Positions 1 through 9,960 are shown, counted from the first letter of the stretch. The stretch: DNA of 64,000 bases from Bemisia tabaci (GCF_918797505.1 NC_092801.1:27124477-27188476), one strand, 5' to 3'. Notes: a model not told the origin generated them from the letters alone. Made by a program: numbers and translations.

Positions 1-142
1 AGCTTAAATCAAGAACCAAGCCGCTTAATTTAAGCGGATTTCGTTTTGATTCAAGCAAAAATCGGATTGAATCAAGAGTATTTTTTCTTGTCAATGTTTT
101 CAAGAGTCTGGACTCCAGATCTAATGTGTTTTTTTTCCGGTG
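1..142. mobile_element. Family A foldback element, cut by window start
   Basis: This is the right part of a family A palindromic element; its left half lies before the window. It has the family core (AATCAAGAACCAAGCC, then GATTGAATCAAGAG) and ends in a T-run with CCGGTG followed by TA. Full copies in this window are about 220-230 bp with CACTGG...CCAGTG ends. Non-autonomous and non-coding. Confidence 0.85.
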
Positions 143-766
143 TATGTCATTATAGTTTTGTAAATTCCTCGGACAGGAAATTTGTTGAGAGAGCAAGGTT
201 TCCATAGAGCATAAAATTCCACGTAGCAAAAAAAGTTTGGCAACAAATTTGAAACAAAAATGGGTCGAAGAAAGGTGAGACAGTTTCTGGGACCTCGTGA
301 AAACCCCTAAAATTTTTCTCCATGGTTCTTCCTCTTCTCCATTTCAAAAGCTCTTTTGACCGTTCTAAAAATGAGCTTTTATTTCGAGTTGCTTAAATTA
401 TTCAGTTATTCACTCATTCATGCTAATATTCATGAGCATAAATCAGGTCTGGTGCACTCTGACCCTTCCTAATTGATGCGATTAGTACGATCGTGAATAA
501 TTCATGAATCGATCAGAGAATGGTTTACTCCCGAAGATTTGGTCGCGACCGGATAAGAAAGCTGAGAGCAGGAAAACAAGCGTTCATCGTCATTTTTAAA
601 GCTAAGACATTTCTCATATATTGTGGACTTGGTTGTACCTAATTTTTGCGAGTTTTGTGATTCTTTGAACGGTATTTATCAAATGTTTCCTTGCAGTATT
701 GTGTGATTTTTTTTTTTTAAATCGAGTGTAGAAAATCCACAGAAAGTTTCAGTAGAAATGTTTATG
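143..766. other. No recognisable feature
   Basis: AT-rich non-coding sequence. Only short chance frames occur and I see no repeat family shared with the rest of the window. Confidence 0.5.
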
Positions 767-1016
767 ATCGCGTTAAGCAGAAAGGAACCAAGCCACAGTA
801 GCTATTGCCAACTTTAATTGGACAATTTATTTTTTTGCATGAAAACGGTTGTGTGGATTTTTGTGCAAATCTCGGAAAATTTTCTGCATAGTATAGAGCA
901 AAGTCCTTAAAATTTTCAAAGTAATCCGCACAAATGTTTTCTTGTAAAAAATTAAATTGCTCAGTTAAATTTTGCAATATCTGATGTGGCTTGGTTCCTT
1001 TCTGCTAAATGTGGTC
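767..1016. mobile_element. Family N foldback element
   Basis: The left end (GCAGAAAGGAACCAAGCCAC at 779-798) is repeated inverted at the right (GTGGCTTGGTTCCTTTCTGC, about 986-1005). The flanks GATCGCG and GTGGTC also pair loosely. The AT-rich interior has no coding capacity. A second, more diverged copy starts 210 bp downstream. Confidence 0.7.
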
Positions 1017-1225
1017 TAATTAATTTTCCTTCGAGGAAATAATACATATTATGAGCGGAGTCTTAAAGTAACGATGCGAAATGCACATTTCTATACATTA
1101 TCCATTGATATATCGTTGATTTTTTTCTTAAAAATCCCATCCAACTAACTGAAAAGAAAATCTCACGGCGGTTTTGTCTATTTTGTCCAATTGAACCGCG
1201 TTTTGAAATATTTAGAACTACAATT

Positions 1226-1457
1226 GGACCGCGTTTGGTAGAAAGGAACGAAGCCACATCAATTATTGCCAAATTTAACTGGGAAATTTAATTTTTGATG
1301 AGAGAACGTTCGTAAAAATTTGCTTTTTACTATGCGGAAAATTCACTCAACTTTGCTTGAAAGTTCGCTCAACCTTTTCATGTAAAAAATTAAACTACAC
1401 AAATAAATTTGGCACTAGAGCTGATGTGACTTGGTTCCAATTTTCTTAACGCGGTCC
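1226..1457. mobile_element. Family N foldback element, second copy
   Basis: GGACCGCG at the left and CGCGGTCC (as CGCGGTCC at 1450-1457) at the right bound this copy. Inside them lie AGAAAGGAACGAAGCCACA and its inverted partner TGTGACTTGGTTCC. Size and layout match the copy at 767-1016. The GGACCGCG ends look like the true termini, which the first copy has partly lost. Confidence 0.7.
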
Positions 1458-2249
1458 AATTTTCAGCTCATCCTAGGAGCGACATAATTTCCATTAGTTT
1501 TCTTACGTATACATAAGTGCCTGTGCAAATGGGTCAGAAATTGTAGTTTCTAATTTCTAAATGAAGTCCAGTTGAACTACATTTTGAAATGAGGGGGTAC
1601 AATTTCCGACACATCTACGAGTATAAAAACATATGCAAGAGAAAACTAGTTGAACGTACGTCGTTTTTAAAATGAGTCAGAGACAGTATAGATCCGAATT
1701 GCAAAATGCGAGCGTGACACAATGACGATGGACTTGCGGTTCGATTCTTCAATCGCACTGGGAGGGAGAGGGGGGCGACATCGAGGAGAAAGTAATTAGC
1801 GCATTAGAACGCAGAGTGCAGGTACTCGAGTACATGCGGTGGATTTTTTCAATTTTCTAGTTTCCACTTGGAATCAACCCACGAGTCACTTGCCAAATGC
1901 TTGACAAAATAAATCACTGATCACACAATTTCCTCAACGATGCATGTAAAAAGTATAGAAAAAAATAGCGGAAGATGTATGCGTAGTTCTAGAACATGTT
2001 GACAGAGAAACGCTTTCAATTCTCTGTTTGCATACTTGCAATGGAAACATGAAATATTCATATTGTTTCCATGAAATATTCTGATCACAACTCTACATTG
2101 CGAATGAAGAAAGATTCGCGTTGACTAAAATGCCGATTCTCAGATTATCCATCCATTGTGCTTAAAATCGATGCGATTTTCGTCCATTGAAAATCTGGAG
2201 GAGATATGAAAAGTTAGTCCCAAAAAAGGGCGCTTCGCTTAAGCATGAT
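1458..2249. other. Mostly unrecognised; short M2-like fragment
   Basis: Bases 1505-1545 (ACATAAGTG, then GGGTCAGAAATT) resemble parts of the palindrome at 30751-30852. The rest is AT-rich sequence without coding capacity or a shared repeat. Confidence 0.4.
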
Positions 2250-2380
2250 AATTCTTGGAAACTGACTTTAAGTTTTTGGCAGGAGAAAATATGCGGGTAC
2301 TGCAACTCAAAAACATTCTTAGCTCGCTTTTTTCTAAAATGTGGGTTGGTTCCTTTTCTGATAAACTTAGTTCATTTTCT
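2250..2380. repeat. Family N2 fragment
   Basis: The block from GACTTTAAGTTTTTGGCAGG through AACTCAAAAACATTCTTA to GTTGGTTCCTTT matches the right half of the element at 5619-6216. It is a truncated copy; the left half is not evident. Confidence 0.6.
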
Positions 2381-2389
2381 AGAATGACA

Positions 2390-2415
2390 TTTTTTTTTTT
2401 TGGGGGGGGGGGGGG
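2390..2415 (+). repeat. T12-G14 homopolymer junction
   Basis: Twelve T are followed directly by fourteen G (2402-2415). The G run is one of several poly-G/C tracts of 11-17 bases in the window. Confidence 0.95.
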
Positions 2416-2430
2416 TTGAGATTTGTACAG

Positions 2431-2460
2431 GTTGAAGATAGTTCGTTTTGACCCCACATA
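2431..2460 (+). repeat. Left 30-bp direct repeat flanking K1
   Basis: The 30 bases match 2801-2830 at 29 of 30 positions. The two copies sit exactly against the two ends of the K1 element at 2461-2800. Confidence 0.95.
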
Positions 2461-2800
2461 TAGAGTACCTATATAGGGAGAGTATGGACAACTCGAAATA
2501 TGTACCTCTTAGGGCCCAAAGGATAGGTAACCTTTGAAAACCTTTGTGTCACTTTCAATCTTTAGACTCCAATATCAAACGAAAATGGACGAGAAAATTC
2601 ATAACTAAGCGTTCTTCCACAAAAATGAGTAAGTTTATGCAAAAACCAAATCAAATACGTGCTTTACCAACTACAGCTCTTTACAATTGTGATTGTAAAT
2701 CACTCTGGATAACTTGAATTCATAGATTACCTACCCTTTTGGGGTCACCTAACCTCAAAATTTTCGACATGTCCATACTCTCCCTGTGATAGGTACTCTA
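2461..2800. mobile_element. Family K1 inverted-repeat element, complete
   Basis: It starts TAGAGTACCTATATAGGG and ends with the inverted partner (...CCTGTGATAGGTACTCTA). Inverted ends run about 35 bp, through GAGAGTATGGACA. The YAGNG-type start suggests a hAT-like non-autonomous element, and the related K2 family has clear 8-bp duplications. Here no 8-bp duplication is seen; instead a 30-bp direct repeat abuts both ends. Confidence 0.85.
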
Positions 2801-2830
2801 GTTGAAGATAGTTCGTTTTGACCCCACACA
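2801..2830 (+). repeat. Right 30-bp direct repeat flanking K1
   Basis: Partner of 2431-2460. The only mismatch is one base near the end (CACATA versus CACACA). Confidence 0.95.
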
Positions 2831-2849
2831 CTTCAAGTAATCAATCGAA

Positions 2850-3157
2850 TTTAAATCATATTTCCCTGAGGTACGACAACAATGTCTACCTGCATACTGT
2901 CCCTCTCTCCCCGCTCTGGCGCTGTCACGTATGATGGTTTATGGACGGAATTGGCGAATTGGCGGATTCGCCGTGAGCAGTCGCGAGCCGCCTCGCGAAT
3001 CCGCTTCATTGTTGTTTTCTGCTCGAGCGCGAACTCGCTTTTGTTTTGATCGCTTTTCCTTCTCTGGTCCTCTCGCCCGCTTTCATTTCGCATTCGATTC
3101 CTCGAACTTTTTCGCGCAGGATCCGTCGGTTTCGCACCGAACCCCAAGCTCTTGTTC
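2850..3157 (+). promoter_or_regulatory. CpG-rich patch, possible promoter
   Basis: Composition shifts from AT-rich to CpG-rich, with an inverted GCGGATTCGC / GCGAATCCGC pair near 2960-3005. Together with the tandem array and a GTGAGT donor-like site downstream, this could be a promoter and first exon on the plus strand. No TATA box or initiator can be assigned with confidence and no protein is recognisable. Confidence 0.25.
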
Positions 3158-3428
3158 GTCAAAGATCCGTTAAAGTTTTTCGTCAAAGATCCGTTAAAAG
3201 TTTTTCGTCAAGTCCGATCCGTTAGTATTAATTTGTAATTTACGTTCGTCAAAGATCCGTTAAAAGTTTTTCGTCAAAGATCCGTTAAAAGTTTTTCTAA
3301 GTCGGCCGGGAACCCTAGTTAGTATTACCTTTGGTAATTATCAAGAGGTAGTCAAAGATCCGTTAAAAGTTTTTCTAAGTTGGCCCGGAACCCTAGTTAG
3401 TGTTACCTTAGGTAATTATCAAGAGGTA
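3158..3428 (+). repeat. Tandem array of GTCAAAGATCCGTTAAAAG units
   Basis: Copies of the roughly 25-bp unit start at 3158, 3182, 3206 (degenerate), 3248, 3273 and 3351. From 3273 the unit expands to 78 bp that also contains GGAACCCTAGTTAG and GGTAATTATCAAGAGGTA. Two such 78-bp units lie in tandem (3273-3350 and 3351-3428). Confidence 0.95.
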
Positions 3429-3547
3429 ATCGAAAACCCCGATCGGATTTTTCAGGTGATTTTGTGTCCTCGTACTATCGGTGGATCGTGATCACGGTAC
3501 TTGAAGTTCTTTCACCAACGCTGCGTTTCATGGTGAGTAATTGCGTA
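3429..3547 (+). promoter_or_regulatory. Possible exon end with ATG and GTGAGT donor
   Basis: The sequence CATGGTGAGTAA at 3529-3540 places an ATG (3530-3532) directly before a consensus 5' splice site. A first exon ending just after its start codon is possible, but nothing here establishes it. The D-type repeat begins right after. Confidence 0.2.
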
Positions 3548-4128
3548 AGCAGGGATCAGGGAAAACCGGGAAATGTCAGGGAATTTTAAAAAGTCAGGGA
3601 AAACTGGAAATGTTAAGGAAAATTACGTAAATGTCAGGGAAAATTACGAAAATGTCAGGGAAATTTGTCAAGTTCAGGGTTGCCGCAGTCAGGGAAAACC
3701 GGGAATGTCAGGGAATTCTAAAATGTCAGGGAAACGCTGGAAATGTCAGGGAAAAATCGTCAAGTCGCCTTTACAAGCTTTCTCCAGTGGGTTTGATGTT
3801 TCGAACAACAAATTTTGCCTGAAAACTATTCCTAACTTTGTCTTTTTAGCAATCTTGCACTTGTTCAATTGTCAGGGGATTTCACCAAAATGTGTCAGGT
3901 TAAACCTGGAAATGTCAGTGAAATGACGAAAATGTCAGGGATAAACCGTCTAGTCACCTTTACATGCTTTCTCAAGTGGGTTTGACGTTTCGAACAACGA
4001 ATGTTGCCTGAAAACTATTTCCAACCCCGTCTTTTTAACAATCTTGCATTTTTTCAATTGTCAGGGGATTTCGCCAAAATATGCCAGGGAAATGTCAATG
4101 TCAGGGACTGTAATTTTCCAAATTCTGT
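3548..4128 (+). mobile_element. Family D array with internal tandem duplication
   Basis: Many GTCAGGGAA motifs and the D interior (CAAGTC(A/G)CCTTTACA, GGGTTTGA(C/T)GTTTCGAACAAC) are present. A D left end CAGGGTTGCC begins at 3675 inside an older copy. The interior block occurs twice, about 179 bp apart (from about 3769 and 3948). The right end AATTCTGTGGC is truncated near 4128. Confidence 0.8.
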
Positions 4129-4302
4129 GGCGTGCTTAAGGGGTTCTCGGAAATTTGAAGCCTTTTTTTCCCTTTGCGACCGTCCACAGGCTAAGGGAAC
4201 ATAGCGACAAAATGGTCGAGAAACGCACTTTTCAACCCCGCTTTTCTCGAGACTGATGCCAGATAGTGCTGAAAACTCAGCACTTTGCTCCATTTAAACC
4301 CA

Positions 4303-4532
4303 CACGGGAAAAAAAAATTGCTGATTCAACAATTCAATTGCTAAAAACAGTGAGTGCAATGTTTCAACGCAGATTTTACAACAAAAAAATGCTACTTTAA
4401 CCACCCCCGTGGTTAAATTAGTTTATACAATGTGGTTAAAGTAGCATTTTTTTGTTGTAAAATCTGCGTTGAAACATTGCACTCACTGTTTTTAGCAATT
4501 GAATTGTTGAATCAGCAATTTTTTTTTCCGTG
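4303..4532. mobile_element. A2-type element with perfect 92-bp hairpin arms
   Basis: Ends are CACGGGAAAAAA and TTTTTTCCGTG. Bases 4313-4404 and 4431-4522 are exact reverse complements over 92 bp, separated by a 26-base loop that also repeats part of the stem. There is no coding capacity. Arms this perfect imply very recent origin or ongoing correction. A transcript would be a long perfect hairpin. Confidence 0.95.
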
Positions 4533-5150
4533 CATATAAATGTCTATATTTTACCGCAAGATCTGCCTCCCTCCCCCCCCCCCCCTCCCCAGAGACTAGC
4601 TCATAGATATTTCGATTTTGAGCGCTCATGTTACTTAGGAGATCATAAACATCATATGAAAAAAAATACCAAAATTCAGCCGGCGCCGAATTTTTTGGTA
4701 TTGGTAGTTCGCTTTGTCAAGAAAGTGACCTAAAGCGTAAAATCAGGCAACGATGTCCTTTTTTTTAGTTGCGAATGGAACGTAATAACTCGGAAGTAAA
4801 TATTGGCATGCAGCGCTGATCTCTGAAAGGAGACGAGTTCAAGAAGAAAGGCCTTTGACAGCGGAAATTCACCCATATCGCTCCCGCCTTGAACTTGGCA
4901 TGGACTCCCGGCCGTGGAAATCGCGTGAAATTCGTCGTGCCCTTGACATCTTGTGATAATGCTTTGTTTACTACCGTTTCCTATTTTGCGTTTGTATCGT
5001 CCGTCGAGAGTTCGTCCAATCGATAATCTACGTTCGTATGCACGCATTGAGAAGAGAGGCATATTCATATGTAAATAAGGGCATTGCACTTTTTTTTTTC
5101 AAAAATCGTACGACATTGCTACGCTGATTGTTGATTTGCTGATTTGCTAA
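4533..5150. other. Unrecognised, with a C13 run
   Basis: It holds a C13 tract at 4573-4585 and otherwise unremarkable sequence. No family shared with the rest of the window was found. Confidence 0.5.
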
Positions 5151-5151
5151 G

Positions 5152-5612
5152 TCACATACGTGCTAAACAAACAAAGGGTCGTAACAATTGTAATAATAAA
5201 TCAATCTGGGTAATTTGAATTTTTACGTTAACTATGCCCTTTTGCACTGGTAAAAAAAACCTCTTGGACCAATGCCGTATTGCAATGACTTAAGAGTGCA
5301 GTTTCTTGTCGCCGGATTTAAGAGTCTTGAACTCTTGTTTCAAGCGGATTTTGCATTGATTCAAGCGGATTTTGCATTGAAACCTGAGTCCAGACTCTTA
5401 AATCCGGCGGCAAGAAACTGCACTCTTGAACCAAGAGGTTTTTTTTACCAGTGAGGGCCCTAAGAGGTCCATGACCTAACCTTAAAATGTCTACCCTCTA
5501 ACAAATTTTCCTTTTCGATACCTATAAATTTTCCGTCCTTTTGGGCCCTGAAAGCTCTATGACCTTACGTTAAAATTACCCACATGTCCGTAATCTCCCT
5601 AAATAGGTACTC
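5152..5612. mobile_element. Family K1 right half interrupted by an A2 element
   Basis: Flanks of the insertion match the K1 interior and right end (TAATTTGAATT, CCCTTTTGGGCCC, ACATGTCCGTAATCTCCCT, ATAGGTACTC). A short stretch is duplicated inside (GGGCCC followed by GACCTAACCTTAAAAT, then a second variant). The left end is lost. Confidence 0.65.
5245..5453. mobile_element. A2-type foldback element inserted in K1
   Basis: CACTGGTAAAAAAAAC at the left is mirrored by GTTTTTTTTACCAGTG at the right. The interior is palindromic around GGATTTTGCATTGA, with arms containing AAGAGTGCAGTTTCTTG. The core differs from family A but the ends agree, so I treat it as a sibling family. Confidence 0.85.
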
Positions 5613-5618
5613 AAAAAT

Positions 5619-6216
5619 GGACCGAGTTTAACAGAAAGGAACCAATAACAGAAAGGAACCAACCCACATGAAGTTGAATCTGAGAAAAAGAGGTTTGAAG
5701 TTTTATTTCTCCATAAGGCTCAATGTAGAAAGTGAACTCTTTAGACAACCCCTCTTAACATTGACAGGGTGTCTACAAGTCCGGAATTTTCGGAATGTCC
5801 GGAAATAGTACTGATTTCTCAAGGGCGGTCCGGAAGTACTGAAAAATCGGGCAAATTCCGGAAGAAGGTCCGGCTTTTTTTCATTTTTGTCGCAATTTGA
5901 GCGAGAAATTCATATTTTTTAAATTTGTCGAATTTTGTCAATTTAGGGTACTGAAGTAGTGAATTTTCCCGCTGAGGGAGGTACTGAATTTCTCGGGAAT
6001 GTACCGAAAAAGTACTGTAAAAGCACTGATTTTTGGCCAGCCTATTTTAGTGGACACCCTGGACTGACTAAATCTTTTTTCTCGACTTTGAGTTTTTGGC
6101 AGGGGAATGAATACAACTAGAGAAACTCAAAAACATTCTTAACTCAATTTTTTCGAAAATGTGAGTTGGTTCCTTTACCAGTTCCGAGTTCACCAGAATT
6201 CTGGCGAACTCGGTCC
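5619..6216. mobile_element. Family N2 element interrupted by a B element
   Basis: GGACCGAGTT at the left pairs with AACTCGGTCC at 6207-6216. GAAAGGAACCAACCCACAT pairs with ATGTGAGTTGGTTCC (6159-6173). The B element at 5765-6061 sits in the middle. Confidence 0.65.
5765..6061 (+). mobile_element. Family B element
   Basis: It starts CAGGGTGTCTACAAGTCCGG and ends GTGGACACCCTG. The interior has the typical alternation of GGTCCGGAAGTACTG and GGAGGTACTGAA blocks. It is about 297 bp and non-coding. The expected 5-bp duplication is not visible here. Confidence 0.85.
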
Positions 6217-6692
6217 AAATAGCCTTATTTCAAAGCTTGAAAGACTTCCAATTTTCCCTTTCGATATCAACATTCCGTCGTCCCTCACCCAACCCTGTAT
6301 CGTGTAGCCATGCAACGACCCTGAAGCCCGTGAACTTGAAGTCTCCGTCTCGTGGGAATGTTTCAGCTCTGACTGATGTGGGGGAGGGTCGTAGGGGGGG
6401 GGGGGGGCTGGGGAGGGTCTGGGTTGTACACAACACAACGGCTCGGCCCAACACTATCCAGACACGAGACGCGCCGCGATCGAAAGTTTGTTTATGACGG
6501 GTTGATCGGAGATAATCGGCTCGCACCCCATCCCCCACCCCTCATCGTCATCGTCGCCGTCCCGAAGACCCTGAACTGTCGACCCTGAAAAAGCACACAA
6601 TAGATTCCGCCCACTACGCTGTTGATTCGGCCGTTTTCCCCCGCGGTGCCACATTTTTGTGGAAAGTCTGTTTTTTCGGGGCTAACGCGTTT
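6217..6692. other. Unrecognised, with a G14 run
   Basis: Moderately GC-rich; a G14 tract lies at 6394-6407. Several overlapping open frames are low-complexity and not credible as genes. Confidence 0.5.
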
Positions 6693-6788
6693 CAGGGTTG
6701 TCACAGTCTGTGAATATCGGGATAACTGGGAAATGTCAGGGAAAATTAAAAAGTCAGGGAAAACCTGGAAATGTCATCGAAAATGACG
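6693..6788 (+). repeat. Family D left-end fragment
   Basis: CAGGGTTGTCACAGTC is followed by GTCAGGGAAAA motifs. The fragment stops where the W repeat begins. Confidence 0.75.
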
Positions 6789-7113
6789 AAATAGAGAATT
6801 TGCAGGTGTTTGAAATTTGATGAATTCCGTGTTTACTTGGAAACTACTGAGTGAACTGAATACGAGGATACCCTTGGTTCACGAATTGAACAATTATTGG
6901 AGAAGATTTGACAAAAGTATCTAATTTGCTAAAAATACGTGTGTTTAAATGGAAAATGCCGCCAGATGACGTCACTAGGCTGTGCATTTTCTCACCTTTA
7001 AATCCATTTTTATACTATTTCCCATATCAGAAAAAAATTATAAAAAATACTGTGAAATCAGCTCTTTAAAAACTTTCAGGTGAAGCAATAAACAATTTGC
7101 ATGCAAATTCTCC
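6789..7113 (-). repeat. Dispersed repeat W, reverse copy
   Basis: It matches 21715-21995 in opposite orientation: AAATAGAGAATTTGC, TCAGTTCACT-type segments, TGACGTCA(C/T)TAGGC and GCATGCAAATTCTCC. This copy is about 45 bp longer, with extra sequence near 6860-6925. No coding capacity is seen. Confidence 0.8.
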
Positions 7114-7274
7114 ATCACCTTAATTGTTAAGGGCACTTTGCAAGTGTTTTATCAACACCAACCCCATCGCATTAGCTCATAAAATCTTTGGTTTTTTGTT
7201 ACAGGTAAGCGGAACATCTGTTGTACCTTCTCAGTGTGGTATTTGTGATGTAAGTTACCTTGTCATACTATTCA

Positions 7275-7335
7275 ATGCCGTACCAAGGAAAAAACGCCGT
7301 AAGAAGAGTTTACTCTCCCCGTTTTGCCAAATCTC
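7275..7335 (+). repeat. Family C left-end fragment
   Basis: TGCCGTACCAAGGAAAAAAC and a diverged TTGCCAAAT segment match the C terminus; the rest is missing. Confidence 0.6.
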
Positions 7336-7407
7336 CACCTACGAAACATTCATTTTGAGGGAATGTAGATAAATGTTCTTTTTGGCAGCCCGAGAACATA
7401 GATATAA

Positions 7408-7578
7408 AATAGGACAGGAAAAGGCGGGGACGAGACTGAAGAAACACAATAATTTACAAAACACGGGACTTTTTCTTTTAGATTTTTCGACTTTTTCTTT
7501 TTCGACGGTTGATAATAATTTTGTAAATTAGTGTATGTTTTTTCAGCCTCATTCCCGCCTTTTTCTGCCCTATTTTTG
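7408..7578. repeat. Foldback of about 170 bp
   Basis: ATAGGACAGGAAAAGGCGGG and AATTTACAAAA at the left pair with TTTTGTAAATT and CCCGCCTTTTTCTGCCCTAT at the right. The family is not seen elsewhere in the window. Confidence 0.6.
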
Positions 7579-7630
7579 AGGAAATATATACTGTAGAATA
7601 AATTGTATACAACTTTCCGAAGTATCAAAG

Positions 7631-7921
7631 CAGGGCATCTAGCATCAGGATTTTCCCGATTTTCCCAATTCTATCAGGTCAATCAGGGTTTAATCCAGAT
7701 TTCATCATGATGTGAGGAAATATCGGTCGTAAAATCAGGATTTGAGAAAAGTCGGCCATCCGATCGAATTTTTTTATCGAGCTATTTTTGTAAAGCTAAA
7801 GTTTCTCTGCCAAAAATCAGGATTTGGACAAATTATAAAATCAGGATTTAGCAGTCAAAAACCAGGAAAAAGCAGGATTTCATCAGGACTTCCCCAAATG
7901 AAAAAAACTATAGTCACCCTG
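7631..7921. mobile_element. Family E element (CAGGGCATCTAG)
   Basis: It starts CAGGGCATCTAGCATCAGG and ends with ATAGTCACCCTG. CAAAG flanks both ends as a 5-bp direct repeat (7626-7630 and 7922-7926). The interior repeats AATCAGGATTT. It resembles hAT-like non-autonomous elements in its CAGGG end. Single copy here. Confidence 0.7.
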
Positions 7922-7926
7922 CAAAG

Positions 7927-8326
7927 ATTTTGCATTTATAATTTCCCATGGAAATAATCCTGTGGAACCTGCGCAGAGCAATATCATTCGCAGCATTCTT
8001 GAAAAGTTGGGGGACAACGAAATCCACAAAAAAAAATCCCTGAAAGTCGGTATGACGTCAGGACGTTTTGAAATAAAATAAAAATTGTCGCCCTGCGAAA
8101 TATTATATCTTCGACAACATAACGGTATTGACGGTTTGTTATGACAGAACTTGTCTCGGAGGAAATAATCACCGGCGTAGCACTTTATCATCCCGTCCCA
8201 TCCCACCTCCCTCCCTCTTTTCTAATCCCTTCCAGGACTCGTTCCCTGTCCCTCAGAATATCTATCTCCGAACAATAACCCGACCGGATTGATAGAGGGG
8301 AAGGAGACCGGAAAAACCACGCTTGA
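7927..8326. other. No recognisable feature
   Basis: Non-coding; no shared repeat noticed. Confidence 0.45.
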
Positions 8327-8460
8327 ATGATCGATTATCGATATTTTCCCATTTAAGCCATGGTAAAAAATCGATTATTAAGATGTATGTTGCGAACACC
8401 CTGTTTATCGATCCTTTACCATAGGTTTAAATGGCAGATCAATCGATGTATCGCAAAGCA
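8327..8460. repeat. Family I palindrome
   Basis: GATCGATTATCGATATT and TTAAGCCATGG at one side pair with ACCATAGGTTTAAATGG and ATCGATGTATCGCAAAGCA at the other. Other copies are at 27593 and 63825. Confidence 0.7.
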
Positions 8461-9148
8461 CGCCTCGCCGCAGAAAACTATACCCTTCCGCGCGCTACCG
8501 ATCAATGATCTGTCGACACCCACGCAACGCTCTACATTTCAAGCTATTTAACTAAGAATTTATCACATAGTTTCATTGTTTGTCCGTTTTAAGCGCGCAG
8601 TGATCAACTGCTCAGTTTCACTCTTAAACCTTAAAATTTATGTCTGGAAGTCGCGTAAATATTTAAGCTCAAATTGTTTCACCTTTTTGGGTTATCACAA
8701 TGTTTACCTCGTTTGCCTTACCCCGATGTAATTATCTCCGGGAAAAAATAGGAATCTTAAATTTGCCGCCAGTAAGTACTATTTCTCGAATAAAGAATTT
8801 GCTGCTTAATGTAAACTACATGTTTGCTTAACTCAATATTTTTTTCGCTGTTATTCTGTATCTTCAATTTATGAATTTGGTTCGCTTCTATTTGAATAAA
8901 TAAAGTAGCATCCGAAACGTTGGAACAGCCATGGAGATACGCCTTTTGGCCGTTGATATGCAGCTCAACCCTCTCTTATATACAAAAATCGTTTGACCGA
9001 AGGAATGAACGAATGTTGAACCAACAGATGGCGTTTAGTGCCTAATCGTTGCGGTGTTCCCGGGAAGAAACCCCCTGTGACATCTCAGTCTCCAGGAGTG
9101 GAGAACAATCGTTGCCCCCCTCCTCCCCCCACCTCGCTTTCTCCAAGC
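8461..9148. other. No recognisable feature
   Basis: AT-rich sequence in the first part, C-rich near 9117-9133. AATAAATAAA near 8896 resembles a polyadenylation signal but has no gene context. Confidence 0.45.
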
Positions 9149-9172
9149 GGCGCACAGTGGATCGAGTCAATG
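9149..9172 (+). repeat. Family J terminus fragment
   Basis: CGGCGCACAGTGGATCGAGT matches the J end seen whole at 20334 and 25168. Confidence 0.55.
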
Positions 9173-9185
9173 GATCACCAGACAT

Positions 9186-9318
9186 GTGCCGTACTAAGGA
9201 AAAACGCCGTATGAACCTTTAGGCGTTGCCAAATTTTCTTTGATACAACAAAAATCTCCTGGTAAACTCATGAATATTTTTCTTCCAATTTTTCAGATAA
9301 CTTAGTCTGTAATTTCAC
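9186..9318 (+). repeat. Family C left half
   Basis: TGCCGTACTAAGGAAAAACG through the TTGCCAAATTTTC and ATGAATATTTTTC segments match C up to its centre; it is cut by the next element. Confidence 0.85.
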
Positions 9319-9758
9319 CAGTGTTCGAAACTCACCCTCGAGTTTTAGGAGCCATGTGCAGGTGCATCAAGCCCGATTTTTAGGCGCTATTGACAATTTT
9401 TCAGGGGCAAAATTGACTTTTTGCCTATATATTACGGCGCATTTAGTGAAAAGTTAGACACAAGATGTTTTCGTAACAGAACTAGTAAGTAGCTGTAACT
9501 TGGGGAAGACAAAAGCACTAAGAATGAAATCGTAAGGAATAGAAAAAGCAAGCTTTCACTTGTAGTGCTGACAATTCTGAGTTTTTTCAATTCAAATAGA
9601 TTTGTTTTTCTTTCTTCATGTGACTTCCTGTGAAAATCTTGATTTTTAGGGCGCAGTTTTATAGGGGCCACGTTGGCGCAGAGCCTTCATTTTTTAGGCG
9701 CCATGGCCGATTTTTTAGGCGCATCTGGCGCGTTGGCGCCTGTGAGTTTCGAACACTG
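9319..9758. mobile_element. Inverted-repeat element, CAGTGTTCGAAACTCAC ends
   Basis: CAGTGTTCGAAACTCAC at the left and GTGAGTTTCGAACACTG at the right are exact 17-bp inverted ends. Interior arms contain TTTTAGGCGC motifs on both sides. It is 440 bp and non-coding. Flanks belong to different repeats, so no duplication can be read. Confidence 0.9.
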
Positions 9759-9768
9759 ATCGTGTTCT

Positions 9769-9834
9769 AGGTGACATTCTGGCAGAGAAACATGCATCTG
9801 AATACTTAAATTATAGTGCCTTGTCTAGTGGTCC
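9769..9834 (-). repeat. Family M terminal fragment
   Basis: GAAACATGCATCTGAATAC... and CCTTGTCTAGTGGTCC match the right end of the M element at 30856-31419. Confidence 0.7.
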
Positions 9835-9960
9835 TTTTCACGAGGAAACCAACGGAACCACCTTTAGAACCCAAAGTTTTGTACAAACGGAGTTATAAGC
9901 GTTTAAAGTTTCCAAATTTTGTCCGACCTCTCCTATTGACTCGAACCATTGTGCGGCGAC
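9835..9960 (-). repeat. Family J right half
   Basis: CACGAGGAAACCAACGGAACC, AGTTATAAGCG and TTTGTCCGACCTCTC match the mirrored J elements. GACTCGAACCATTGTGCGGCG is its end. Confidence 0.75.

Noticed and set aside
3548..4128. CRISPR-like array because of repeated GTCAGGGAA units
   Set aside because: Spacing is irregular, repeats are short and part of the D family; the genome is eukaryotic in character.
5765..6061. Long flanking duplication at this B copy
   Set aside because: The flanks AACATTGA and GACTGACT do not match; nothing comparable to the composites in C.
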